NCBI RefSeq assembly: GCF_963583255.1
Contig: NC_084812.1
Location: 25,773,565-25,837,564 of the forward strand
Direction: 5' to 3'
Length of the DNA stretch: 64,000 nt
Origin: Pyrus communis
Taxonomy: Eukaryota; Streptophyta; Magnoliopsida; Rosales; Rosaceae
Each line of letters opens with the position of its first letter. Positions within the stretch are counted from its first letter, which is position 1. The notes under the pieces were generated by a model. It made no database searches. It was given only the letters and a program-made list of their open reading frames with translations, and was not told where the DNA came from. This document shows, in pieces, positions 34,780 through 48,829 of this stretch. A program made the translations under genes and the position numbers.

Positions 34780-37700
34780 CTAGCCCATCCATAACTTCAG
34801 AACTCTATCTTTACCACCAGAAGCAACCTTCTGACCATCTGGACTCCAATCGACAGCAAAAACCTTTCAAAAAGAAGTTGAAAATTCGAAAATGGGTTAA
34901 ACCATATGTCAATATAAAGAGGACATGTGTGTAAAGTTTCTTACCGGTGCATGCATAAAATGGAAAATTGAAAAATTGTTCTAGGTTGCCTAAACTGAAG
35001 GTCTATCGATTCAGTAAAGAGTCTACAGTATAGATATGACATATTTTGTTTGTCTTCTTTTGTGGCACTAACTGCTATGTACTCCTCATATAACATGTAG
35101 AATGAAGATAAAGTGCCACCAGACGATAGAAATCTGGAGGACTTGGGTTCCCTCAAAGTAGCCCAACTTGTTTTTGTAAAGATTCAAGATGGGTGAAGAA
35201 AACTTGGTTTACACGTGCTGCCTTCTCGCATATGGATGGGGTAGCTTAATTCATGCAATATCTAAAAGCACTTGAGTAGAATTAGAAGACATGGACAAAT
35301 CCTTATGCATTGCTTTACGTGAGGGTCAATTGATTTAGTTGATGTCTTCCTGCAGTTTTCAATTGGTCTCTGTCCTATGGAATCCTCCTCCAAGCATGCT
35401 TCAATAAAGGAAACAGTATATCTGTGTCTTTAAGGTGAAGGGAAAACACACCTCATCTGCATGGCCAGGAAGATCTAGTTTTAGCGCCCGTGCTTTGATA
35501 TCCCAAACCTACATGATTAAAATAAATTCATCCATAAGTCACAGATGTAACCCCGAGATACTTCCACTAGTAGCAACAAGAGCATAGCACCCCAACCAAG
35601 GTACACAGTATAACAAAACAAGTGTAAGGCATCTGAATTTAGTAGCTCAATAGTTTGAAGAGTTCATACGTGATGAAAATATTCCATGATTGCTTATGCC
35701 ATGACCATATCCATGTACATAACCACAAAATATCAGGTCAAAACTAAGAAATATGCCTTGTACTGGCAAAATCATTAGTGGAAATTAAAAGACAACACTT
35801 TACTTCTCGGATGTGTGAAAACAATCTTAGGCTTGATATACAAACTCAAATCAATTTGATGTCATTTCAATGGAAACCGAAATCCAGTTTACATATGAAC
35901 TGATATTGATACCACTAGCAAGATTTGAGATGACTCTTATCGTCTGACATAAATAGTTATCAAAATGTGAAGAAATCACATGTCAATTACTTTCTCCACT
36001 TACACCACATTATGATTCCTGATGTGCTTCAAACGCAACGTGAAATCTTAAAATCTCACTCTTTGTCAAGAATCCTTATCACCACAAAAAGAAAGTTCAG
36101 TACCAGTAAGTGGTTTACCTTAAGAGTGGAATCTTTGCTGCCACTAACAAGTAGCCTGCTGTCTGCTGACCAGCTGTGAGGCGATAGGTAATAATTAGCC
36201 ATACAGCATAACCGTTCAAAAAACAGAAACCATTGAAATCAATTCAGACCTGATCTGGTAGACAGGACCAACATGGCCCCGGAAAGCTGCAACAAATTTT
36301 CCAGTAGTACCGTTCCATAACTTGACAGACCTATCAAATGAGGCACTTGCTATCCATTGCCCATCAGGTGAAAAGCAGACGTGGTTTATAGGCTGTTACC
36401 AAGAAACATGTTCATACTTCCATTATTAAGATTTATATATATGGGCTGTTACCATGTCAGCTGATGAATAAGATCTTGTCATTTTAAGTCATAATCACAA
36501 GCATTGATACAGACACAAACTGCAAAACTAAGGTAGTATTGCACTTCAAATAAACAATAATAAGAAACTTGGTTTGAGCAAAAATAAAATAAAATAAAGA
36601 TTAACAACCGGACATAGCATTCAATTATTTTACCTGTTGGTGACCCGTCATGCGAGTTTTAGGTTGTTTTTTGAGAAAAGGTTCCCATAGAAACATTGTG
36701 AAATCATCAGATCCAGAAACCAATCTTTCAGGGGAATCGCCTTTCATTTTGTTATATCTTTCCAAAGCTGCCTATATGTTAGTAAAATAAAATACAATCA
36801 GTTCCTTGGATGAGGAAGAAAGCATATATCAGGAGAGGTTTCCTTTAGTCAGAAAACTGTAATTTAATCACAAAACTGAGATGTGGCAACCAATGTAATA
36901 GAAGCGCACAAAATAAAAGCTTCAAAAAATCTACCCTCAAGCTTAGTGAGTTCTGAAATAATCAGCATCAATAAATTTGATAACACAATTCTTCAATACA
37001 GGTATTCCAGCTTAGGAATTGTTCAATCAAAGGTCAAGAGTTTGCAGTTCCCAATTGAAAAGGAACTCAAAAGCGGAGATTCAAAGGGAATACTCAGAAA
37101 ATAGTTCTTGTCCTCCTCAACATCAATGTCAAAGAAAAAGATGAATACAAAGTTAAAAAAAATGACCATTTTCCTCGCCTTTTAATTTGTTTTGTACTTC
37201 TTCCATACAAGGGTGACTTATTAAAAGGAGGGTAAAATCCACACCATCAGGAACAATTAAATAAATGAATGAGTGGAAGGCCCCTTAAAACTAGTGAAAC
37301 GGCACCAAATTTTTTTCTCTTTTGATACTAAAATATCACTATGAAAAATCGAACCACACTACTCATTTCAAATGAAACAACATGACACCTGAAGACAATG
37401 AACAATATCAAACCAAACAGGGACTAATGCAAGTATAAAAGCAGAAGATAACAATCACCTGCTTCATTTCCTCTGGAGATGAATATTGCTTGCCAGTGTG
37501 ATCAAAGGCTCCCGTACGAAGAATATATTCAGTACTCAATGTAAGAGAGTTAACCCAATGACCATGACCCTAAACATACCATATAAGATATCAAAGGCCA
37601 TGAAATGTAAAATACAGACATTGAGATCCATGAGCATCAACAATTGAATATCAACAAGTACCATTCCGTGGACAAGGCATATGAAATTAGACGAATAAGC

Positions 37701-40700
37701 ATATTACTAACCATAAGTGACTTAAAAGGAATGAAAAACAACAGAACAATTGAATTGCAAAATCATATAATCTGGAATTAGAAATTCAAATTGTTAATAA
37801 AAGAGACAGACACTAGCTAATACACACTCCGATGAAAGTTCTGTAAATAAGAAATCCAGAAACCCATTGAAGTAAAAAATCACAAATTTGAACAGTCTAT
37901 GGCCTGATTTGGTATTGAGGTGATTCTGAAAAAAGCTGGTATCAAAAAAAGTTGGAAGCTGTTTTTGTGTTTGGTAAACATTCAGCTTCAGCTTTTTTTC
38001 ACAGTTTTGGGTGAAAAAAAGCCAAAAACAAGAAGCTGCAAAACCCAGCTTTGAAAAACTGGCTTTTTTTCACATCTGTTTTACATAAAAGTTTACCAAA
38101 CACTATAATACTGCTTTTTTTTTTCAAAAGCACTTTATATACCCTCACATAACAAGGTCTTAAAGAAGAGATGGAAATAGATTATCATTAAAATCATTAT
38201 AAAAAAACCACTATAATTTGGTCAAGAAGCCCATAATAAACAATGAATCAACACATCTACAGATCAGAATAAAGCATAGATAAATACGTTATAGGATATG
38301 GACAATGCACAAAAGTTTAAAACAGATCTATGGCATGTTGCAAATATCATGATCTTACTTACCTTCAGTTCACGAATTAGTTTTCCTTGTGTGGTCTCCC
38401 AGACTTTGATAGTACAATCCTGGGAGCTGAGACAGTTAAGATAGAGATATTTGTTATAAATCGTATTGTCATCCCAAAAGTCTTGGCCAAGAATCCAATA
38501 ATTTTTCTTTTTACAACATAGGGGAACAAGGTGTAAATCGATGTCAGGATAATTGGACCATTTAAATTAATGAGCATTATGATCATCCGCAGAGTTTTTT
38601 TATTTTATTTTAATAATTTACAGAATTATGTCAAACATAAATAACAAATATTGCATTTTACTTTTCATTAGAAAGATATGTTTCTTATTATCAAAAGAAT
38701 TAGGAAAAAAAAATATACCCTGTGTATATGAAACCATCTCCACCCCATTTTACACATGTTACTGCAAGTGTGTGGCCACTAAGACATACAACAGATTTCC
38801 TCAACGTAACATCCCATATACGTGCATCACCATCTTTGCTGGCACTCACAAAGCGTCGACACGGAGCACTTAGGTGGACTGGTTCCCAAGAGATTCCAGT
38901 AATCCATTTCTTGTGGCCCTAACAAATGAATGGAATAATATTTTTATCATACAAATAACAAAGAAGACACATGTTCCCAGTAAGGCAGTAGGGATTGTCA
39001 AGTAAAAGGCTACTTTTAGGAACCCTCTTCCTTTATTTTGATTTCACATAACTACCACAATCTTGAGAAAGTCTAAATGGGGCATTACACTTAATCCAGA
39101 AGGTTACCTAATTGCAGACAGCCTAACATGTGGATTTATTCAAAATTTCAAACAGTAAATTTCGACATCCAAATACAAGGGGAACCTACTTTCATCTTAT
39201 AAAGGTGTTAAAATTCATGGCACATAATACCCCATTAATTAACATATGTTATAAGGTCCTTATTATGTATTTAAAAAAGTATATTGGCGCTCATTGCTTT
39301 AATGTTTATGGGAATGGGAACTCATTACTTAAAAACATGCACAGAGAAAGAGCGAAGGAACATTTTCCTTCTAGTGCTTTTGAGCGTAATGTTATAGCAA
39401 GATCCTCATTGCAGAAGAGTTTCTCCCTATATGTGTCACAAGCGACAGAGTGCAAAATGTAACAAACAATAAAGAAGTTCATAATGATCAGTGACTGAAG
39501 CATAGAGACTTTACAATAAGTGGATTTCCTGATGGCTTCCCTGTTCGTGGATCCCAACATTGAAGTTCTCCAGCCTTGCTGCCACTAACAAGATACTTCC
39601 CATCAGGTGACCATGCAATAGCAAGGACCCAATTCTTATGTCCTGAATAAAACAAGGTCCACAGTTAGTGCAAATAGTAGAACGACAAGACGGTGAAGAG
39701 TGACCATCTGCTTAAGATATATTATTATTTTATGGGGAAAAAGTTCAAAATTTATGAGGGCCTTATAAAATGTAATAGACTACAATTTAACGTGAGCCAT
39801 CAAACAAAAATAAATGTTGAAAGGAAAAAATGAAGGAACTTTATTTTCACTAGGTATGCAGCAAACCACAGGATGCATAAGTGTGCTATTACCCTAAGAA
39901 ACCACAGGATGTGACATTCCCCATACGAATTATAGTCTCAGTGAAAAAGCCTTAAACTAATAATACTTATATTATCGATCTCTAATCATTACAGTAATCC
40001 GGGAAAATATACTCTCAGATATCCAAATTATCTGTAATTCCTTCTCTCTTTTTCATTCCACAATTTTATCTTCCGTTTTATATAACTTTTCATAGTGTAC
40101 AAGCATTGTGTAATGTTTAAAAGGTATAAGGGCTAGGAATGTAGTATTAAACTAAGACTCCAAACCTGTACATGTGAACAACGGCGTCTGAGTATTAAGG
40201 TCCCATAGTCGGACGGTGGTATCACCAGAACCACTCGCCAACTGTTGGCCATCAGGGCTAAAAGCAACTGAAAGTACAGCTTCTGTGTGACCTGTAGTGA
40301 CAGAACAATAGGTTTGATTCGATCATAAACAAAAATTACATTATATATGTCATACCAGTAACAAAAAATGTCATCTAGTGAGCCAATCTCGAGAAAGGTT
40401 GATCACAAGATTTACCAGCAATTGTTGCTGAGCAACGATGAACAGGCCGAATTCGGAAAACAGCTTGTGGTTGATAAACTATATGAAGCACCTTCTCCAC
40501 AGAAACTGCCAAGGTTTTTCACCAGAAAAGAGTATCACATGAAAAGATGGACCTAAAATCATTAATTTTTAAGATAAATACAATCATGGCAGCTGAAATG
40601 CTGCCATTATCTAACTCACTTTTGTTCTTCTCTGCAAACTTTCCAAGTGACTCAACAAGTTCCTTATCTGCTATATAGAAAGCATACGGTAGCCTCTCCT

Positions 40701-41438
40701 CCTGAACAAACCCAAAACGTGTACCTCATTACTCGTATGACCATGGAAAACCACAACACATGAAGCAGGATCCGCAAAAAATGTCACAAATCATTGCATG
40801 CAAGATTCATAAATCTGGATATGTTTTCAATTAACAAACTTGATGATACAGACTGTACCAAATAACGCGCTAGAAACCTAATAATGATTGACAACTAAAA
40901 AAAAAAAAATTCTAAAATCATCAAAACAGAAACTACTGATTTTATCCAGAATCCTGAAAATACGTAGAACAATCAGATTACTTACATTGAATACATATGA
41001 AGCATCTAATTGAAGTATTTACACATTTTTCAACACAATCAATGACAAAGCTGATATTTTTTTCAATTCTTTTTTTTTTAAATGTTTACAAATTTCAATA
41101 AAAATAAAATCATTTCTAAAAAGAAAATTTCTACAATCCCATCAGTTCAAGAAACATTCTTCTTCAATTTTGCTCACACATTTTATATTATTAATCGAAA
41201 TTCTACATCTTTTAACAGGCGAATTACAAAACGCAACACTAAGATGGAAAATTTCAAAGAGAAGAAGTAGAAATGATTATACATTTCGACGAAGCTGATT
41301 GACGATCTGTTGAAGGTGTTGCGGTTCTGTGTTTAGAGGAAAGTTGACCGGAGTTCCTAATGGATTTCCATCTGGGTCCGTCAGAAGGCACAACATAGTC
41401 TTCCCCTTCCCCTCTCCTCCTTCCACCTCCATTGTCAT
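34780..41438 (-). CDS. NLE: Notchless homologue (NLE), WD40 60S ribosome assembly factor
   Basis: Thirteen - strand exons: 41438-41283, 40701-40620, 40505-40416, 40291-40166, 39642-39515, 38918-38719, 38426-38363, 37569-37459, 36771-36634, 36392-36250, 36173-36119, 35508-35452, 34863-34780. They total 1,434 bases and give 477 residues, close to the Arabidopsis protein. The N-terminal NLE domain (about 15-110) holds [14 protein letters not shown] and [13 protein letters not shown]. Eight WD repeats follow, from [15 protein letters not shown] to [12 protein letters not shown], with the family insert [17 protein letters not shown] between repeats 4 and 5. NLE is the counterpart of yeast Rsa4: it binds the MIDAS domain of the AAA+ protein MDN1 (Rea1) through its N-terminal domain during nuclear pre-60S maturation. 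All phases close without a stop. The ATG at 41438 is the first in frame; a second lies two codons on. Confidence 0.93.
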
Positions 41439-41717
41439 TGCTGAAGTCCAAATTGTTCTGTAAAATTGAGATTTTTGGGGACTATGTATAGCTATGGGTG
41501 GGAGTTTCAAAATTGGGGCCGAGGGTTTTAGGAATTAGGGTTTATGGCCTCAGGGTTTTACTGCGCGGGATGCAGATTCTCTCCGAACTCTTCCTCACCA
41601 ATCAACATCGGCCGTTCAAAACTGATCGGGCGGCCAGGAATAAGCTTCTTTTTTATTTTACCAGCGTCGTCTGCTCTCTCTCACCTCTTCACCTTTGGTT
41701 TGGCATTTTTTTACCAC

Positions 41718-41825
41718 ACGAAAAATCATATTTTTACACTAAAAAATCAATCTTGTTACTATTTATTTTATCTTTTATGTTGTTTTTATAGTTAAAACTC
41801 AAAATTTTCAAATCATTTTCATTAT
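41718..41825. repeat. Degenerate copy of the MITE seen at 60723-60873
   Basis: The block ACGAAAAATCATATTTTTACAC followed by AAAAAATCAATCTTG and GTTAAAACTCAAAATTTTCA is the reverse complement of motifs in the element at 60723-60873. It lies about 300 bases upstream of the NLE start codon. The ends are worn. Confidence 0.5.
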
Positions 41826-42772
41826 TATTATTTTTTTTTTTTTACCAGAAGTGTATGGGTTATGGATTCATCATCAAAACTTTGTGTTTATAATTAGAAC
41901 AATTTATATTATAAACTATTTTGTGAAGGTTGAAAAAAATTAATTAAAATTATATCGTTTTATCAATCAATTGTAGTAAATAGATAAAGTTGAAATACAT
42001 TTTTACATTATCCATCCATCTATTTTTGAACATTAAACAATCTTAGTTTTAACTTAATTTTATCAACCATATCGATCATAAGCACAAAGTTATGTAAATA
42101 GGCTACGAAGTATTTTAAGAAGTTATTTCTCAATCCTTGAATAGCCAAGTTTTCACTTTTTTGACGAAAGATGGGTTTTCTTTTGTTTGTCAAAAAAGAA
42201 GAAAGAAGCGGAACAATAAAGAGGCTCAAGTCAAAAGGAAGAGAGAAAGATTTAGGAAGACTTAGATAAGATTTTAAGAAAAGATATAAAGTACTTGAAG
42301 CAAATTGAAGGGTGCAAACAAAGGGTTGTGGAGTTGTATGATTCATACAGTCGGTTTCACTTAATGAGATAAAGATTAATTGTTATTGTATGATTCTAAG
42401 AGTAAGTTAAGCCATGCATTGTCTTTAGTTTGTGTCATGTGTGATGCTATTAAGCTTACTCGAAATATTATCTTGCATATTCTTTTATGAAAAAGGTTTT
42501 TATTGATGGTCACTTGTTTTTATTCGTGATACTTTTCGGGTAGTGTATCTTTTATAAAATGCAGTTTTGTTCTTGATATTCAAGTTGAGTTTTGAATTAT
42601 CTTATTATGGATGTCTATTGTACTATATTGGAGAGATTTCTTTGAAGTATTGGGTACTCAAGCAATACTTCACATATCGAAATACAATTAAAAAATAATA
42701 TACACTTATGTATTCATCTAATTATTTTATGACATCTGAAATATTCTGCTTAAATACGAAAAAAGATCTTAT

Positions 42773-42947
42773 CCGGATCCTTTCCACCTAATTCTACAAG
42801 TTCATAAATTCAGACCCTTGAAATTTGATCAACGGTTATAAATAGGGGCACATAAAAAGTTATAAATAACTTTAACTGTTTAATCAAATTTTAAATATTC
42901 GAATTTGTAACCTTAGTGGATTAGGTGGAAGGGATTCTTTCCCTTAA
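42773..42947. repeat. MITE-like fold-back
   Basis: GGATCCTTTCCACCTAATTC at the left and (inverted) GAATCCCTTCCACCTAATCC at the right form inverted ends. Inside, the CTTGAAATTTGATCAA/TAATCAAATTTTAAAT arms continue the pairing. Target repeats are unclear. Confidence 0.5.
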
Positions 42948-43108
42948 ATACCAGTTACTTTAAAATTCTCCCTGGAACCCGGCCTGCCAGCGCATCCTAT
43001 CCTAGGCATACTATGATACTTCTCATCTTCTTCTTTAAAACCCCGACCACCCAGCATCACTCCCATTACCCGCGTAACAGTCAAGAGACAATCACTGGCC
43101 CCTGTGCA

Positions 43109-45691
43109 ATGGAGCGTCAACTCCTTTATCCCACTAACCTGCGCGTCTCGACCTCAACCTCCTTAACCGGCGCCACGTATTGGACGACTTTCTACTCTGA
43201 ACACACCCACAAACCAAACCCAACAATCCGCTGCCTCCGTTTATCGAAACGGAGCTCCGACCCGTCTCCGACGAAGGAGCAGAAGAATCTGTCTCGACTC
43301 CTCCGAACGGACGCCGCCGTGAGAAACATTGAGAGGAAAGCCAACTCCAAGAAGTACAATAACCTTTGGCCCAAGGCCGTTTTGGAGGCTCTGGACGAGG
43401 CTATTGCAGCCAATCTCTGGGAAACTGCTCTCAAGGTCTGTTGGAATTTTCTCTCTTGTTTTTTTTCTTTGTTTTTTGGTTTCTGAGAATTTTGGAAGTG
43501 CGTTTTTTGTTTCTAAGAATTTCGGAATTGGGTTTTTTTTTTTTTTTTTTTTTTTTATCTTCTGAGAATTTTGGATTTTGGGTTGTTTATTTTGTTCTAA
43601 AAATAATGATATTGTAAGTTTGAAACTATTGAACTTTAATTATGAAATGAAAAGCTGACAGCTTTAGTTCAGTGGGGATAGGATTACTTGTGGCCTCAGA
43701 AGAAGGTAGTGATCTTTGGTCTTGTGGGAATTTATTGTTTTGTCAATTGAGGCTTCTGGGTCTGTTAGATGTTCTGTTTTCTCAGTTCTGTTAGTAAATA
43801 AGTGAAACTTGATGAGAAGTAAGCTTATAGCTGCTATTTTGTTCATTTTCATTAGATATATAAGCAAAGGGTTCAATTCTAAACTCCTCTGGACATCTAA
43901 AACTGAATAAGTCTGCACAAGAATTTTCAGTTCTAGTTATAGCTTCTTGGTTTGCAATCTTAAATACGCTGGATTACTTTGAGTCTTCGTTTCTCCCTTT
44001 TGTTCAAATTTTGAGTTGTTTTTAATCCAAAACCAACGGTTCATTTCTTTAGATTTTTGGTCTACTTCGTAAGCAGCACTGGTATGAGCCGAGATGCCAA
44101 ACGTACACCAAGCTGCTGATGATGCTTGGCAAGTGCAGGCAACCTGAGCAGGCCAGCTTGCTTTTTGAGCTCATGTTGAGTGATGGGCTCAAACCTACTG
44201 TTGATGTCTACACAGCTCTAGTTAGTGTTTATGGCAAAAGTGGCCTCCTTGATAAGGCATTCTCTACCGTCGATGATATGAAGTCAGTTTCTGACTGCAA
44301 ACCAGACGTATATACGTATTCTATTCTTATTAATTCCTGCACCAAGTTCAATCGTCCTGACCTGATTGAACAAGTTCTTGCTGAGATGTTGTACCTGGGG
44401 ATTGGATGCAACACAGTCATATACAATACCCTAATTGATGGATATGGTAAGGCTGAAATGTTTGAACTGATGGAGGAAACGTTGACAAATATGATTGAAA
44501 GTGGCAGCTGCCTTCCTGATGTTTTCACTTTCAATTCTTTTCTCAGTGCTTACGGGAATTGTGGACAGATAGAGAAGATGGAGAAGTGGTATGATGAATT
44601 TCAGCTGATGGGAATAAGGCCAGACCCTAAGACATTCAATATCCTGATTAAGTCATATGGGAAGGCAAGAATGTACGAGAAGATGAGATCTGTTATGGAA
44701 TTTATGAAGAAAAGATTTTTCACCCCTACTATTGTTACTTATAATATTGTAATTGAGGTATTCGGTAAAGCTGGAAATATTGAGAAGATGGATGAATATT
44801 TCCGAAGAATGAAGCATCAAGGAATGAAGCCCAACTCTATCACCTATTGTTCTCTTGTTAGTGCGTATAGCAAAGCTGGGAGTATAAGTAAGGTTGATTC
44901 CATTTTGAGGCAAGTAGAGAATTCGGATGTCATGTTAGATACACCTTTTTTCAACTGTATTATTAGTGCTTATTGTCGGGCTGGTGACCTAAGAAAGGTG
45001 AGTGAACTGTTTTTAGCAATGAAAGAGAAAAAATGTGTGCCTGATCATATCACATTTGCTACCATGATCCAAGCCTACAATGAACGAGGCATGAATGAGG
45101 CTGCTCAAGACTTGAAAAATAGGATGATTACCACCAAGGAAAATTCAGGTACATTAAAATCACTTCCCCTTCTCTATGACTCTTTTCTGCTTTGCCTTTC
45201 TAATTTTGTGCTGAGCTACGTATGAAGTTACTCTGTTTCTAGTCAATCATCACATGAGTTACATGTTAAAATAATAAAGAAATCTATTTAGAGAGGTGAG
45301 GGAGTATGAAAGGTTTTCCGTTGAAATTTGAGTGGTGTTGACTCAACCTCGACTCATTTGTTGAGTTTCTTGGGGATTTTATATACTTAGGTTTAAATAG
45401 AACTTAGCAACCTGACTTTAATTTACCTATGTGCTTGACAATGAGCAACTCTCTTTCATCCCATAAAAACCCCCTAACCTCAACTAATGTGGGATACTAT
45501 TCCAGATCTTCGTATGATGCCCAGAGACATGACCACTGTGCTCACTAGTTTTCTTCTGAAAGGACTAAATTTATCTCTGCTTTTAGCATTTAACTATAGC
45601 TTAGTTTATTGAAATAATTTCCTATATTAATTACAAAATGCACTTTGTAAACCATTGTGTTTTTCAGGCACAAGGTTGATTGGATGCTAGT
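43109..45691 (+). CDS. P-class chloroplast PPR protein (At5g48730-like)
   Basis: Three exons (43109-43435, 44053-45148, 45669-45691) give 1,446 bases and 481 residues. The N-terminus MERQLLYPTN... is Ser/Thr- and Arg-rich with few acids before residue 60, as in a plastid transit peptide. The segment LSRLLRTDAAVRNIERKAN...LWPKAVLEALDEAI matches the region before the repeats in At5g48730. About ten P-type PPR motifs follow (KPTVDVYTALVSVYGKSG, CKPDVYTYSILINSCTK, LPDVFTFNSFLSAYGNCG, VPDHITFATMIQAYNERG). There is no E or DYW extension, so an RNA-binding role in chloroplast RNA stability, splicing or translation is expected (inference; target unknown). A longer start at 43013 would add 32 residues of non-transit character. 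The last exon encodes only TRLIGC; without that splice the frame would end at 45225. Confidence 0.88.
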
Positions 45692-46737
45692 ACGCTCATC
45701 TTAATGAAGAGATATCTTCAAATATAAACAATTTGAACTTGGAGGATGGTCAAAACTCGGACAAAGTAATGATAGCCTCTGTCCACTACGTAGCAGGTGA
45801 CGTAACATATACTCCTGCTCGATCTTAATATCTGTAAATTCACATTCATGTTGCAACTACTTTATTGGTAATCACTGCTGAATATTCGCATTGAAAGAAA
45901 ATGTTAAATAAATGTTTGTGGGTAAGGGCTTGAGTCAATGTCCTTGGGAAGACATATCACATGATAATCATTTCAATCCTATCTCTGTTTAGCGGTAGGG
46001 ATTGGGGGTAGAGATTAGGTTTTAGAAAGATTTGGAGGTTATGGTGCTTTCTTCTTTACATCATTTACATGAAAATGTGTCTTTACTATTGATTGACGAC
46101 ATCGGATAGAAATTATTGGAAGATTTGAGTCATCCCATGTATTTTTGTGCAAGTCATTCTTCAGCAGATTAATTAATGAATCAGCTGCTCCCCTTTTTTA
46201 TCGTCTTCAGATGATTTGGAAAGCAAAAGAACCATATAAGGCACAAATTTTTGTATAGATTTTGGCTCATGGTAGTGTTAATACTTGTTTCATTGCCTAA
46301 GGAGGAAAGATTAATGACAGTCTATCTCTATATTGGTGCATTGTGTGCAGAATGGGAGGTTAAAGCATAGACTTCGGTTTCATCATTCGCCTACCACTCT
46401 CAACGCTTTGGTACAAACTGTTTTTGGAAGCTCTAATGTGATGTGGGAAAAGAGAACAAGGAACGTGGAAGAGTTGTGTTATGACCATTGAATGAGTAAT
46501 ACGGATGTTACAAAACAAAAGGATTATGAAAACTGTATAGGGGTGGGGAAGTGGAGGGATTATGCAATAGACTTCGCTTTGGGGCATCGTTGTGGGCTTA
46601 ATTATCATCGAAAATGTACAATATTTTCTTAATACACGCTGATTGGTTGTTTTGCATTCTAGTTGAGATTCTTTGGGACAGTTTTGAAATTCATAGTTGC
46701 TAGGTGGTTGTATTTGTATGTGAGCCAAGGTGGTATT
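45692..46737. other. Intergenic, 3' flank of the PPR gene
   Basis: About 1 kb without recognisable coding or repeat structure beyond AT-rich unique-looking sequence. Confidence 0.5.
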
Positions 46738-46862
46738 CTTTTTTTTTTTTTGTTTTTTTTAATAGCAACGACAGAATTTCATTTCAGAAAAATAGCAAGG
46801 TTGTGAGAACATTACAACCACAAACAAAGGGATTCAAAACATCCCTCACTCAAACAGCCTTA

Positions 46863-48823
46863 GACCATCTTCAATGGTGACCTAAAACCTAAAAATATTT
46901 AGCCCAGAAAATTTAGGTTTTAGTCCAGAAACAGCTTTTCTAATCCAACCCTTCTGGCTTAAAATTTTAGCCTCAGATTATCAAAGAATGGATTAAGGCT
47001 TTTTTTTTTTTTAAATTAACTTTTTAAAAAAAAAAAAATTTATGTAGACTATCCTAAATTAATTTTATGAACATTTTAACCTAAAAATATTTAAATTCCG
47101 ATAAATTTTGAAAAATCACTAAATCAATACATGAAAATCAAGAGAAACCACATAAACTTAATATCAACGACATTTAATAAACCACATAAACTTAAAAAAT
47201 AAAAAAGGCAATTAATAAACCACATAAACTTAAAAAATAAAAAAATAAAAACAATTAATAAACTACATAAACTTAATACAATCGAAAACTCATAGACTAC
47301 ATAAACTTAATAATGATATTCACCATCTTGACTTGGTGATGGACTTGGGTGATAGTCTTGAGATGAATCATCATCTTGAAATATAATCCTTGTGACATTC
47401 CTTCGTAAAATTTCCTTTTGCTTACCACGTAAGTATCTCTTCCTCTCTGGAGTGTATTTGTCGAGGTCCTCCATTATCAAATTAGTTTTGTACCTTTCTT
47501 GCTCCCTATCCCCTTGTTCCTTCATGGCCAAAAGCATCTGGGCCAATTCTTCTTGCCGACGGCACTGGATTTCGTTCATTATTGCCATATCGCTAGCAAA
47601 TTGTGCACGTGTCGGATATTAGGACTTCCCTTTTCTCTTTGCTTCCTTTTGCTTATCACTACCCGGGGGCCTTGCAAAAGAAGAAGTTGGGGTCATTTGT
47701 TCGATACCTTCATTGTCGGTAAAATTCACACCTTCATTGACATCATTTGGGGGTGGGGCTTCATTATGAAATAATCTTCCACATTGTTGGTTCGCATCGG
47801 TTCCCCACCTCGGACAATCCTTGAGGATGTTCCAAGCATGATGCAACTTAAAAGCTTGATTTTTTGGTGTAGTTCTTGTCTTGTAAATTGCCATTGCTTT
47901 GTCACCCTATGCAACAAATACATAAAAACAATTAGTTGCAAAATACTACTATGTACATGACAACTAAAATATCAACAAACAAACTCACAATTTCTGAGGC
48001 GCCCCTTCCACTAGGCATGTCAACCATGGCTCTCTCCAAGCTTCCTTTCCACAAAGTGCACGCTTTGTTGATAATCTTCCACCGATCATAAACACCATCT
48101 TCGCTAATCGAAATCCATGCCAAACATAAAGCAATATCTTCGTCAAAGGTCCAATTACGACCTCTAACATGCTCTTTTGTCATCTTGAAAATTCTGGAAA
48201 TGAGAATAAATGGTATAAAGAAAAATTGGAAGAATTGTAGGAGAAAAGTGAGTTTTGTGTGGATGTTTGAACAAATACATAGGTATTTATAGAGTTTTTG
48301 GTTAAATTTTAAGTTAAATAAATTTTTAAAATTATTCTAGCCGTTGGATTTAAATTTGGACCGTTAGATCTTTTTTTTTACCGTTATATTTAATTATATT
48401 TGATCTAAGCCGTTGGATTCAATAAATACATAAATATAAAACTAAAAAAAAAAAAAATTGAACCTGGACCGTTGGATTACCCAACGGCCCATTTAAAGTC
48501 ACCATTGGATTGCAAAAAGTAGCCGTTAGGCTGCTTTTTGCTTTGAAACCTGAGGGAACAGCCCCACGTGGGGCTGTCGGCTGATTGGAAATGCTGGAGC
48601 GTGCGGCGCGTGGGCGACTGGCGGAAAGGAAACTGGGCTACACAGCCCGTGTTTCACTCACAACAGGTAGGGCCCATAATGACTTTTGGCCTAAAAACGG
48701 GCTGGTATTTGGCCTTCTCTTTAAGTTTTGGGTTTTAGGTTTTATTTAGCACATGGGTTGGAGTGGGTTTTGAGGGGAAAAAAAAGGGGAATTTTAGGTT
48801 ATAAGCCATTGTTGGAGATGGTC
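46863..48823 (-). mobile_element. PIF/Harbinger-like element carrying a Myb/SANT-like gene
   Basis: The ends GACCATCTTCAATGG (left) and CCATTGTTGGAGATGGTC (right) are inverted repeats flanked by TTA on both sides (46860-46862, 48824-48826), the usual Harbinger target. The 1,961 bases include the Myb-like gene at 47307-48183 and AT-rich flanks. The DDE transposase of full Harbinger elements is absent, so it would move only with help. It sits inside a LINE tail and is therefore younger than it. Confidence 0.75.
47307..48183 (-). pseudogene. Myb/SANT-like protein of the Harbinger element
   Basis: Exon 1 (48183-47989) starts MTKEHVRGRNWTFDED and holds a trihelix/SANT-like Trp pattern (W...LCLAW...W). 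Exon 2 starts at 47906 (GDKAMAIYKTRT) with the CPRW segment, runs through an acidic linker, and ends with a Glu/Arg-rich helix (RRQEELAQMLLAMKEQ, ERKRYLRGKQ). This is the second protein of PIF/Harbinger systems, which carries the transposase into the nucleus and binds DNA. Plant databases often label such genes glutathione S-transferase T3-like or NAM-associated. One TAA (47619-47621) interrupts exon 2 between KGKS and YPTRAQ; the frame is otherwise open to 47307. Confidence 0.7.
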
Positions 48824-48829
48824 TTAGCC

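Larger units (their letters stand above)
41439..43108. other. Intergenic, divergent promoters of NLE and the PPR gene
   Basis: The 5' flanks of a - strand and a + strand gene meet here, with two MITE-like remnants (41718-41825 and 42773-42947). Open frames in the region show no protein-like composition. Confidence 0.6.

Noticed and set aside
46360..46728. - strand open frame of 122 codons after the PPR gene
   Set aside because: No domain and no coding-like composition; it lies next to a LINE tail.
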